A DNA stretch of 64,000 bases from Thaumasiovibrio subtropicus (GTDB taxonomy: Bacteria > Pseudomonadota > Gammaproteobacteria > Enterobacterales > Vibrionaceae): assembly GCF_019703835.1 (NCBI RefSeq), contig NZ_AP023055.1:62001-126000 (forward strand), written 5' to 3'. The notes beneath the pieces are model-generated. The model was not told the DNA's origin, did no database searches, and saw only the letters and a list, made by a program, of their open reading frames with translations. Below are positions 24,486 to 35,021 of this stretch, piece after piece (positions within the stretch are counted from its first letter, which is position 1; every line of letters begins with the position of its first letter). Position numbers and translations under genes: made by a program.

Positions 24486-24668
24486 TATATGTTTTTTTCG
24501 CAAGAGTATTCGCAGTATCTCGGCATACTTGGGCTGCAAATTGCGGATACTGCAAGTGAGTTAGATAGATCAAAACGATCAGGCCTCAAGTTAAAGTGTT
24601 TATTCTTGAGGCCTGTCGCTGCTGCGTTATCGACGTTAGTTAAGCGACTGTGAACCTTTTATCAGGCG

Positions 24669-27460
<2,792 letters not shown>

Positions 27461-28861
27461 ATGAATTTTAAAATGTCGCTTTGTGCCAGTGCGATGGCAT
27501 TAATTCTTGCGGGTTGTAACAGTGGTTCAAGCAGTGATGTGGGTGGCGATGGCGGAGGTGAAGGTTCGGATCGTGTTATCACAGTGATCGATGGGTATTT
27601 AGCCAATGCAGAAGTGTGTGTGGATCGCAATGAAAATGCGGTTTGTGATGAAGGTGAGTTTCTCGGGACGACGAATAGCCAAGGCAAATTCACCGTGTCA
27701 AAGGCGAATGCTAACTATCCTGTCTTAGTGCGTGTTGTAGCGGGCTCTTCCATTGACCAAGATCGTATTGGCTATGTCACCGAAACGTACACCATGGCGG
27801 CAGAAGCAGACTCTGCGGTAGTGACGCCATTTACAACGGTTGCGATGGCTTCAAACCAGACGGTTGAAGCACTAGCCGCTGAGTTAGGGCTCGAGGCCGA
27901 TCTTGTTAGTGGTGATTACGTTGCGGCAAAAGGCGATGAAGAGAGTGCTGAAGCGGCAGCTGCTGTGCATGCACTTGCGCGCAGTCTCGTTGCAGAGCTA
28001 CCTGAAAATGCCAATGATTTGGATGGCGACGCGCTGGTGAAAACCGCTGGTGATATCAAAGATGCGATTGATGATCACGTCAACAACGTCGGTTCGGAGA
28101 ACCTAGATAACATTGATTTTGTTCGTTCAGAAAGCGGTGATTTTGAGGTTGTTGATGTCATTAACGATTTGAAAACCTACTTAGTGGGCGGAAATGAAAG
28201 CGCGGAAGATCCGCAAACCGTGTGGAGCATCGCTAACTTCAGCACCTTTTGGGCGAAGAGAGAAGGCGTCTTTGACGTATGGTTAACGGAAGATGCGTTG
28301 TATGCTTTAGAAGAGGGTGTTCCAGCGTCGATGACGTACAGCGTAACCGGCAATGTGTTAAGTAAGGGAGAAGGTGAAGAGATAGAGCACGATGAGTTCA
28401 TCTACACCTCATCGAGCATCGCTTTTGCTGTGCCAGAACAAGGTGACTTGACCCTTTGGACGACGGAAGATCTTCTCGGTGCAAACACCGTATTTGATAA
28501 CTCATACTTTGCTGAGCAGACTTGGTTTATGGTACTGGATGATGGTCAGACTGAAGAATCCGTGCCGACATTTGCAGAGTTCCGCTTTGGTACTTTTGAT
28601 GTTGATAACAACACTGGCGACGTGACGCTCGTTGAAGATGGCGAAAATTACCAAACGACATGGTCAATCGCAGATGGCAGTTTGCGTGTTGAGTTTGATG
28701 AGGAAGAGGGTGACACACCTTTGATTGTCAGCTTTGCAGCGACTAACGGCAGTTTAACCATTGTACGTAACCATGAGCACACTGAAGACGTCTTCTCATT
28801 CATGACGCAAAATGGTGAACTTGCTGCAAACATTCTTAATAAGTGGGTCTCAGCCAAGTAA
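27461..28861 (+). CDS. Large lipoprotein of unknown function
   Basis: 466 residues. A lipoprotein signal peptide has lipobox ILAGC, followed by a Ser/Gly-rich tether (NSGSSSDVGGDGGGEGS). Next is a short carboxypeptidase-regulatory-like beta domain with an acidic loop and two cysteines (CVDRNENAVCDEGEFLGTT). An acidic helical region and a C-terminal beta-rich domain (about 240-466) complete it. The ATG used has AAGG eight bases upstream. Probably surface or periplasmic. The genes on both sides are unrelated in orientation, so its position beside the alginate block may be coincidental. Confidence 0.8.
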   Translation: MNFKMSLCASAMALILAGCNSGSSSDVGGDGGGEGSDRVITVIDGYLANAEVCVDRNENAVCDEGEFLGTTNSQGKFTVSKANANYPVLVRVVAGSSIDQDRIGYVTETYTMAAEADSAVVTPFTTVAMASNQTVEALAAELGLEADLVSGDYVAAKGDEESAEAAAAVHALARSLVAELPENANDLDGDALVKTAGDIKDAIDDHVNNVGSENLDNIDFVRSESGDFEVVDVINDLKTYLVGGNESAEDPQTVWSIANFSTFWAKREGVFDVWLTEDALYALEEGVPASMTYSVTGNVLSKGEGEEIEHDEFIYTSSSIAFAVPEQGDLTLWTTEDLLGANTVFDNSYFAEQTWFMVLDDGQTEESVPTFAEFRFGTFDVDNNTGDVTLVEDGENYQTTWSIADGSLRVEFDEEEGDTPLIVSFAATNGSLTIVRNHEHTEDVFSFMTQNGELAANILNKWVSAK

Positions 28862-28954
28862 GCAAATCACTTACCCGAGCGGCGGATTTCAAGTCGCTAT
28901 CGATTTCAAATAGCTATTGATATCCTCAGGTATATTGCAGCTGCTTGAGTAGAG

Positions 28955-28988
28955 AAAAAGGCGCTAAGTGCTTACTTAGCGCCTTTTT
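28955..28988 (+). terminator. Terminator after the lipoprotein gene
   Basis: A very strong 15-bp stem AAAAAGGCGCTAAGT / ACTTAGCGCCTTTTT with a 4-base loop, functional on either strand. Confidence 0.92.
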
Positions 28989-29004
28989 ATAGTCATATAT
29001 GGAC

Positions 29005-29075
29005 AAAAAAAAGCCCCGCAGAGCGAGGCAGATTTCAAGATCTTCGATTTATGGTCGCCGTCTCTGCGGCTTTTG
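29005..29075 (-). terminator. Terminator/3' structured region after eda
   Basis: On the minus strand, AAAAGCCGCAGAG pairs with CTCTGCGGGGCTTTT across a 40-base interior, followed by eight T residues. It lies about 65 bases beyond the eda stop. The folded interior makes it a possible source of a 3'-derived small RNA, but that is only a possibility. Confidence 0.75.
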
Positions 29076-29140
29076 TGTAGGGCCAAAGGTGATAGCACCT
29101 CTGACAGACTATTATCTGTTTTCTTGGCGATTTGTATTGA

Positions 29141-29764
29141 TTAGCGGGTTTTTTCAACAGCGTCTTTAACCAATACTGCTAGCTCATCCCACTTTTGGTT
29201 GTCGATAAGATCGCCTGGGACCATCCACGTACCACCACAAGCAAGGACTGCAGGGATTGATAGGTAGTTATCGATGTTTGAAAGTGAAACGCCGCCCGTT
29301 GGCATGAACTTCGCTGGATAAACGGCCGTTAGGGCTTTAAGCATGTTTACGCCGCCAGAAGGTTCTGCAGGGAAGAATTTCAATGTATCTAAACCCATCT
29401 CCATTGCTTGCTCTACAAGGCTTGGGTTGTTCACACCTGGGATGATTGGCATGTTGCGCTGCTGACAGTACTTCACTGTGGTTGGGTTGAAGCCTGGACT
29501 AACGACAAAATCAACACCTGCGTCGATCGCTTCATCGACTTGCTTCGAGTTCAGGATAGTACCCGCGCCAATGAGCATTTCAGGGAACGCTTCACGCATG
29601 TTTTTGATAGCTTGCGCAGCAGCAGGGGTACGGAATGTAATTTCTGCACACGGCATGCCGTTTTCAACCAGTACGCGGCCGAGTTCTACGGCATCTTCTG
29701 CATTGTTGATTGCGATAACTGGGATAACTTTCAGTGCTTTTAGTTGATCATTTAGCGTTGTCAT
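29141..29764 (-). CDS. eda: 2-keto-3-deoxy-6-phosphogluconate aldolase
   Basis: 207 residues of the class I KDPG/KHG aldolase family: CAEITFRTPAAAQAI holds the catalytic Glu, GAGTILNSKQVDEAIDAGVDF is the phosphate-binding side, and LDTLKFFPAEPSGG contains the Schiff-base lysine. It cleaves KDPG to pyruvate and glyceraldehyde-3-phosphate in the cytosol. It follows kdgK by 10 bases, so together they process the keto-deoxy sugar acid from uronate (alginate) breakdown. The frame is open 20 codons further upstream, but that part overlaps kdgK and has no conservation. Confidence 0.95.
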   Translation of the reverse strand: MTTLNDQLKALKVIPVIAINNAEDAVELGRVLVENGMPCAEITFRTPAAAQAIKNMREAFPEMLIGAGTILNSKQVDEAIDAGVDFVVSPGFNPTTVKYCQQRNMPIIPGVNNPSLVEQAMEMGLDTLKFFPAEPSGGVNMLKALTAVYPAKFMPTGGVSLSNIDNYLSIPAVLACGGTWMVPGDLIDNQKWDELAVLVKDAVEKTR

Positions 29765-29774
29765 TAGGTGTTCC

Positions 29775-30710
29775 TTAAACAGTTGCGTTAGCTGGCATTG
29801 CAGAAGTAGGGATGATGGCACCACGGTGCTGAATCACAGTAGAAGCAACAATGTGACCCATATGGGCAGATTGAGGTGCATCGCCACCGGTTAGGCGCTT
29901 AGCGAGATAGCCGCCGCTAAATGAGTCGCCAGCAGCCGTGGTATCTACAATCGAATCTGCTTTTAATGCTGGTACAGAAGTGCGTGCTTCGCCTTCAACG
30001 ACGAGGCAATCGTCTGCGCCACGTTTGATTGCGATCTCTTTTACACCAAGATCTTGAGTGCGGGCAATGCACTGCTCAACATCGGTGTCGCCGTATAGCA
30101 TTTCTTCGTCATCAAAGGTCAGCAGAGCGATGTCAGTGTGAGCAAGAACAGCTTTGTACGCCGCCATGGCGTCTTCTTTGCTCTCCCAGAGACGAGGGCG
30201 ATAATTGTTATCAAACATCACTTTGCCGCCCTTCGCTTTAAATTGAGCGAGGAAGCTCATCAACACATCTCGGCCTGTGTCAGTGAGGATTGCAAGGCTA
30301 ATCCCACTTAGGTATAGCGCATCGTAACCCATGAGCGTTTCGAGTAGTGCTGGGGTTTGTGGCTGTTCAAAGATGTATTTTGCTGCTGCGTCATTGCGCC
30401 AGTAGTGGAAACTACGCTCACCCGTGTCGTCGGTCTCTATCATATAAAGACCAGGGTTTTTGTTTTCAATGGTGACGATGTGTTGTGTATCAACGCCTTC
30501 TGCATCCCACTTTGCGCGCATTTCATTGCTGAAGGTATCGTTGCCTAGTGCGGTGATGTAAGACGTTGTGATGGTTTTTTCTTGTGTTAAACGTGCAAAA
30601 TAAACAGCGGTGTTAAGGGTATCACCACCGAAAGAGCGCGTAATTTGATCGCCTTTTTGCTGAAGTTCGATCATGCATTCGCCAAGAATTGCAATTTTGA
30701 AGTCTGCCAT
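29775..30710 (-). CDS. kdgK: 2-keto-3-deoxygluconate kinase
   Basis: 311 residues of the PfkB/ribokinase family: start motif KIAILGECMIELQQ, substrate-binding GGDTLNTAVYFARL (about 29-42), and C-terminal signature DTTAAGDSFSGGYLA with the catalytic Asp. It phosphorylates KDG to KDPG with ATP. Upstream is a symporter gene 107 bases away on the same strand and downstream is eda. The order symporter, kinase, aldolase fits uptake and degradation of alginate oligomers. Confidence 0.95.
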   Translation of the reverse strand: MADFKIAILGECMIELQQKGDQITRSFGGDTLNTAVYFARLTQEKTITTSYITALGNDTFSNEMRAKWDAEGVDTQHIVTIENKNPGLYMIETDDTGERSFHYWRNDAAAKYIFEQPQTPALLETLMGYDALYLSGISLAILTDTGRDVLMSFLAQFKAKGGKVMFDNNYRPRLWESKEDAMAAYKAVLAHTDIALLTFDDEEMLYGDTDVEQCIARTQDLGVKEIAIKRGADDCLVVEGEARTSVPALKADSIVDTTAAGDSFSGGYLAKRLTGGDAPQSAHMGHIVASTVIQHRGAIIPTSAMPANATV

Positions 30711-30782
30711 AATGGTTCTCTCTTTGGCGTCATCGCCATGGAATCAAAGGGTAGATGATAGGTTAGTCTGTCGGAACGAGAC

Positions 30783-30806
30783 AAGGTGCGCGAAAACGCG
30801 CACCTT
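30783..30806 (-). terminator. Hairpin between symporter and kdgK
   Basis: A 10-bp stem AAGGTGCGCG / CGCGCACCTT with an AAAA loop lies just after the symporter stop. The T run is short, so it may act as a partial terminator or as a processing/stability element that sets different levels of symporter and kinase. Confidence 0.6.
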
Positions 30807-30817
30807 TGGGTTGTGTT

Positions 30818-32572
30818 TTATGCTGAAACTTTTACTTTCTTAGCGACAGGCTTACGTGCCGCTTGAACAAGCATAATGCCAACACACAATACAATGGTTC
30901 CACACAGTACGAACAGACCGCGACCTGATGGGTCATTTGGAATCAGTGCCATTGCGATGATACCGAAGCCCGCTACGCTGATAAGGTTACCTAGCATAGA
31001 GCGTTGTGCTGTATCTAGATTGTCTTGGTCTTCACCTTCTGCGATGAGCGGTGTGTTCCAGTTTGTAAATAGCTGTTCAACTTCAGCTTCACGCTCTGCT
31101 GGCAGAGGCTTGTAGAACAGACGCGTCATGACGAACCAACCACCGGTAAAGATAACATGTGCGGCTAGGCTTAGGCCAACCACGAGGTCACTCCACTCAC
31201 GAGACGTTAGCTCTTGGCTTAGGCCTAACAAGCCTTCTACATGATGCGGTGCTAGTGCAATACCGAAGATGTAAGAGACGAAACCACCAACAACCAGCGT
31301 TGACCAACCTGACCAGTCAGGCGTCTTACGAATCCACATACCGAGTAGTACAGGAATTAACATTGGGAAGCCAATCAAAGAACCGATGTTGAGTACGATA
31401 TCGAATAGGCTCAGATGACGCAGTGAGTTAATGAAGAGACCGATTGAGATAATAATCAGACCCATGAATACTGAGGTAATTTTACTCACCAATACAAGCT
31501 CATTCTGGCTTGCGTTCTTGCGCAGAATTGGCTGGTAGAAGTTAACGATGAAGATACCTGCGTTACGGTTTAGGCCAGAGTCCATTGAAGACATGGTCGC
31601 TGCGAACATCGCTGACATCAGTAGACCTACCATACCTGCTGGCATGACATTTTGAACGAATGCGAGGTAGGCTGCGTCTCCACCCATTGCGGCGTACTCA
31701 GTCGCAAACTCAGGCATGAAGGCATTGACGTACCAAGGTGGTAAGAACCAAATGAGTGGACCAATTACCATGAGGATACAAGCAAGACCTGCTGCTTTAC
31801 GCGCGTTCTCAGAGTCTTTTGCTGCTAGGTAACGGTAAGCATTGATGCTGTTGTTCATCACACCGAACTGCTTCACGAAGATAAATACAACCCAAAGCAC
31901 GAAGATGCTGATGTAGTTAAGGTTGTTACCGACCATGAAGTCGCCTTGGAAGTTAGCAACAATGTTGCCCAAGCCGCCACCGTGGAAGTAGGCTGCAATG
32001 GCACAGGTAATGGTCACCGCCATGATGACGAGCATTTGCATGAAGTCAGAAGCGATAACAGCCCATGAACCACCGGTTACTGCCATTAAGGTCAGCGCCG
32101 CACCCGTAAAGATGATGGTGGTTTCCATTGGGATATTGAAAACAGCCGCAACAAAAATAGCAAGACCGTTCAACCAGACACCTGCAGAGATAAGGCTGTC
32201 AGGCATACCACCCCAAGTAAAGAACTGCTCTGTTGTCTTACCAAAGCGCATACGGATGGCTTCGATTGCAGTGACGACTCGCAGTTGACGGAACTTAGGC
32301 GCAAAGTACAAGTAGTTAAGGAAGTAACCAAATGCGTTTGCTAGGAAAAGGATGACGATGGTGAAACCGTCGGAAAATGCGCGTCCAGCAGCGCCAGTAA
32401 ACGTCCATGCAGAGAATTGTGTCATAAAGGCGGTTGCACCAACCATCCACCACAACATTTTACCGCCCCCGCGGAAGTAGTCGCTAGTCGAGGTAGTGAA
32501 TTTGCGGAACATCCAGCCTATCGCAATGAGGAAGCAGAAGTACGCTAATACAACAAAGATATCAATAGTCAT
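30818..32572 (-). CDS. Sodium:solute symporter (SSS family), probable oligoalginate/DEH transporter
   Basis: 584 residues with about 14 membrane segments: FVVLAYFCFLIAIGWMF first, then a SSS core with GGGKMLWWMVGATAFMTQFSAWTF, and a C-terminal pair of helices. It resembles the Toa-type (alginate-oligomer) symporters found in alginate loci of marine vibrios. It would import unsaturated mono- or oligouronates with sodium. The start at MTIDIFVV is preferred; the frame extends 13 codons upstream. It is divergent from the PL17 lyases across a 300-base region with CRP-like and GntR-like sites. Confidence 0.9.
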   Translation of the reverse strand: MTIDIFVVLAYFCFLIAIGWMFRKFTTSTSDYFRGGGKMLWWMVGATAFMTQFSAWTFTGAAGRAFSDGFTIVILFLANAFGYFLNYLYFAPKFRQLRVVTAIEAIRMRFGKTTEQFFTWGGMPDSLISAGVWLNGLAIFVAAVFNIPMETTIIFTGAALTLMAVTGGSWAVIASDFMQMLVIMAVTITCAIAAYFHGGGLGNIVANFQGDFMVGNNLNYISIFVLWVVFIFVKQFGVMNNSINAYRYLAAKDSENARKAAGLACILMVIGPLIWFLPPWYVNAFMPEFATEYAAMGGDAAYLAFVQNVMPAGMVGLLMSAMFAATMSSMDSGLNRNAGIFIVNFYQPILRKNASQNELVLVSKITSVFMGLIIISIGLFINSLRHLSLFDIVLNIGSLIGFPMLIPVLLGMWIRKTPDWSGWSTLVVGGFVSYIFGIALAPHHVEGLLGLSQELTSREWSDLVVGLSLAAHVIFTGGWFVMTRLFYKPLPAEREAEVEQLFTNWNTPLIAEGEDQDNLDTAQRSMLGNLISVAGFGIIAMALIPNDPSGRGLFVLCGTIVLCVGIMLVQAARKPVAKKVKVSA

Positions 32573-32630
32573 AATCGATCTTCTTTTCTTGGTGATTTGA
32601 ACTGCGAGCATATTACCACTGCTCTAGCGC

Positions 32631-32645
32631 TATTGTAATACAATA
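32631..32645. promoter_or_regulatory. GntR/FadR-type operator upstream of the symporter
   Basis: TATTGTA-A-TACAATA has perfect 7-bp arms around one central base. The core TTGTAATACAA fits the FadR-subfamily pattern TNGT-N3-ACNA. It is 59 bases upstream of the symporter start. No GntR gene is in the window, so the regulator is encoded elsewhere. Confidence 0.6.
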
Positions 32646-32655
32646 TCTTATTTAG

Positions 32656-32671
32656 TGTGATTTAAATCAAT
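32656..32671. promoter_or_regulatory. CRP-like site 1
   Basis: TGTGA-TTTAAA-TCAAT matches the CRP consensus (TGTGA-N6-TCACA) at eight of ten positions, on the symporter side of the divergent region. Confidence 0.55.
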
Positions 32672-32768
32672 TTGATCAATGGTTCTAAAGGGGCTTAAAA
32701 TAGGCTTTTGATATTAAAAACAACGATATGACTACCTTCTTGCTCACTAAAACATCACTGTGGTGAAT

Positions 32769-32784
32769 TGTGAGCCGGATCAAC
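32769..32784. promoter_or_regulatory. CRP-like site 2
   Basis: TGTGA-GCCGGA-TCAAC matches eight of ten consensus positions, about 97 bases (centre) upstream of the first PL17 gene. Both sides of the divergent region would thus be under carbon catabolite control. Confidence 0.55.
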
Positions 32785-32873
32785 ATTTGTTTAAATAGAG
32801 GTGATCGAAATGTGTTTTTGTATTATTTTATAGCTTAACGAATTTCTGTTTATCTATCACTTCAGAGGTATTG

Positions 32874-35021
32874 ATGTCGACGACGCCCCAGCCGGTACTT
32901 TTTACTCCAGAAGAAATTGTTCAACTGCAACAAGAAGTGAGCCGCAGTTCATTGATGGGTAACACTATCGATGCGTATCGCAAAGACGTTGATGCATTTA
33001 TGCTATTGCCTCTAGATGTACCGGGTCATGGTGAAGCGGGCGGATATGAACACAATCGCCATAAGCAGAATTACACCTTCATGAACATGGCGGGTCGTCT
33101 ATTTCTCGTGACACAAGAAGAGAAATACGCCCAGTTCGTTAAAGACCTTCTTGCTCTCTATGCTGAGAAGTACCTCACGTTCGATTTTCATGTGCAGAAG
33201 AACACCAATCCCACAGGTCGCCTTTTCCATCAAATTCTCAATGAACACTGTTGGTTAATGTTCACTAGCCTTGCCTACTCATGCGTGGCTTCGACCATGA
33301 CAGAGACAGAGCGTGCGGCGGTGATCGAAGGTATTTTCGAACCAATGCTGGAGATGTTTACCGTTAAATATGGCCATGATTTTGATCGTATTCATAACCA
33401 CGGTATCTGGGCTGTTGCTGCTGTGGGCATTTGTGGTTTAGTGGTCGGGAAACGCGAATACCTTGAAATGGCTGTTTATGGCATGGAGAACAATGGCACG
33501 GGGGGCTTCCTCGCGCAGATCTCTCAACTGTTTGCGCCATCCGGCTACTATATGGAAGGCCCTTATTATCATCGCTATGCGATTCGCCCTTTGTGTGTCT
33601 TTGCGGAAGTGATTCATCGTCACATGCCGGAAATTGACATCTATCACTACAAAGATCAGGTGATTGGTAATACGGTGCAGGCTTTATTGGCCACCGCCTA
33701 TCCAAATGGTGAGTTTCCTGCACTGAATGATGCATCTCGCACTATGGGAATTACGGATATGGGCGTGCAAGTCGCGGTTAGCCTGTATGCCAAGCACTAC
33801 ACGCTGGATGACAACATCTTAGGTATGGCAAAAATCCAAGAGGGCGTTTGGCTCAGCGGTTGCGGTGCAGCGCTTTCAGCCGCTTATGAACAAGCATCAG
33901 ATACGCGTGAAATTGATGCGCCATTTTGGCCAAGTGTTGAGCTGAATGAAGGTCCACAGGGTGATCGAGGCGCACAAGGCTTTTTACGTATGAAAAGCCG
34001 CGATAACGATATTTGCCAACTCGTGATGAACTATGGTCAGCACGGGATGGATCATGGTCACTTTGATACACTTGGCATCGCTTTCTTTAGTCGCGGCCAA
34101 GAAGTGCTACGTGAATACGGCTTTGGCCGTTGGGTCAACGTTGAGCCTAAATTTGGGGGGCGCTACCTGCCTGAGAACAAGAGCTATGCGCGCCAAACGA
34201 TTGCGCACAATGGCGTCACCATTGATGAAGGGTGTCAAAACGGCTTCAGCATAGAGCAAGCCGATGCTAAACATGGTATACCGCATTTCTTCATGGGGAA
34301 TGATGAACATCTCCAAGCGATGAGTGCTTTTGCGAATGATCATTACCCTCATGCAAAAATGCAGCGCACGGTCGCATTGATCAATCATGACACCCTTTCT
34401 CACCCAGTATTGCTTGACGTTTACCGTATTCAAAGTGATGCTGAGCGTCAGTATGATTACTCTCATCAATATATGGGTCAGATTATTCGTACTAATTTCG
34501 ACTACACCTCGCATCCAACCTTGAATACGCTGGGTAATGAAAACGGCTACCAACACGTGTGGGAAATAGCACGCGCTGACGTGTCTGGCACCACGCTCTT
34601 GAGCTGGGTGCAAAATAACAGCTACTACAGCTGGCTGGGGACGGCCGATAGTGAGAGTCAGTCTCTGATTTTTACCCGTACCGGGGCGAATGATCCACAG
34701 TTTAACTTACGCAGCGAACCTGGTTTTATGCTGCGCTCGAAAGGCCGCAATCATGTGTTTGCATCCGTGCTGGAAACACATGGCTATTTTAATGAAGCGA
34801 TTGAAGCATCAACCGATGCGCGCGGTCAGTTTGAACATATTTCCGTGATTGGTCACAACGCGATGGGTACGGTTGTGTCATTGAAAGGTCAAGACGTTGA
34901 ATTGACCGTCATGATCAGCAACCGTCCTGATGTCACCGATGCGACCGAACACAAGATTGAATTTAATAACACAACTTATAGCTGGAAAGGATTTCTTGCT
35001 GTGCAGCAGGAGAACAAATAA
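32874..35021 (+). CDS. PL17 oligoalginate lyase, first paralogue
   Basis: 715 residues, without signal peptide. The helical toroid N-terminal domain has IHNHGIW (Asn175, His176) and MEGPYYHRY (Tyr231-235). The heparinase II/III-type beta-sheet domain has DHGHFDTLG (His394/396) and GGRYLPENKSY (Tyr431/438). These correspond in order to the Asn, His, Tyr, His, Tyr catalytic set of PL17 enzymes. Such exolyases split alginate oligomers to the unsaturated monouronate that becomes DEH. It is divergent from the symporter and overlaps the second lyase by one base (TAATG). It is the less canonical of the two compared with the OalC-type sequence I recall. Confidence 0.92.
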   Translation: MSTTPQPVLFTPEEIVQLQQEVSRSSLMGNTIDAYRKDVDAFMLLPLDVPGHGEAGGYEHNRHKQNYTFMNMAGRLFLVTQEEKYAQFVKDLLALYAEKYLTFDFHVQKNTNPTGRLFHQILNEHCWLMFTSLAYSCVASTMTETERAAVIEGIFEPMLEMFTVKYGHDFDRIHNHGIWAVAAVGICGLVVGKREYLEMAVYGMENNGTGGFLAQISQLFAPSGYYMEGPYYHRYAIRPLCVFAEVIHRHMPEIDIYHYKDQVIGNTVQALLATAYPNGEFPALNDASRTMGITDMGVQVAVSLYAKHYTLDDNILGMAKIQEGVWLSGCGAALSAAYEQASDTREIDAPFWPSVELNEGPQGDRGAQGFLRMKSRDNDICQLVMNYGQHGMDHGHFDTLGIAFFSRGQEVLREYGFGRWVNVEPKFGGRYLPENKSYARQTIAHNGVTIDEGCQNGFSIEQADAKHGIPHFFMGNDEHLQAMSAFANDHYPHAKMQRTVALINHDTLSHPVLLDVYRIQSDAERQYDYSHQYMGQIIRTNFDYTSHPTLNTLGNENGYQHVWEIARADVSGTTLLSWVQNNSYYSWLGTADSESQSLIFTRTGANDPQFNLRSEPGFMLRSKGRNHVFASVLETHGYFNEAIEASTDARGQFEHISVIGHNAMGTVVSLKGQDVELTVMISNRPDVTDATEHKIEFNNTTYSWKGFLAVQQENK

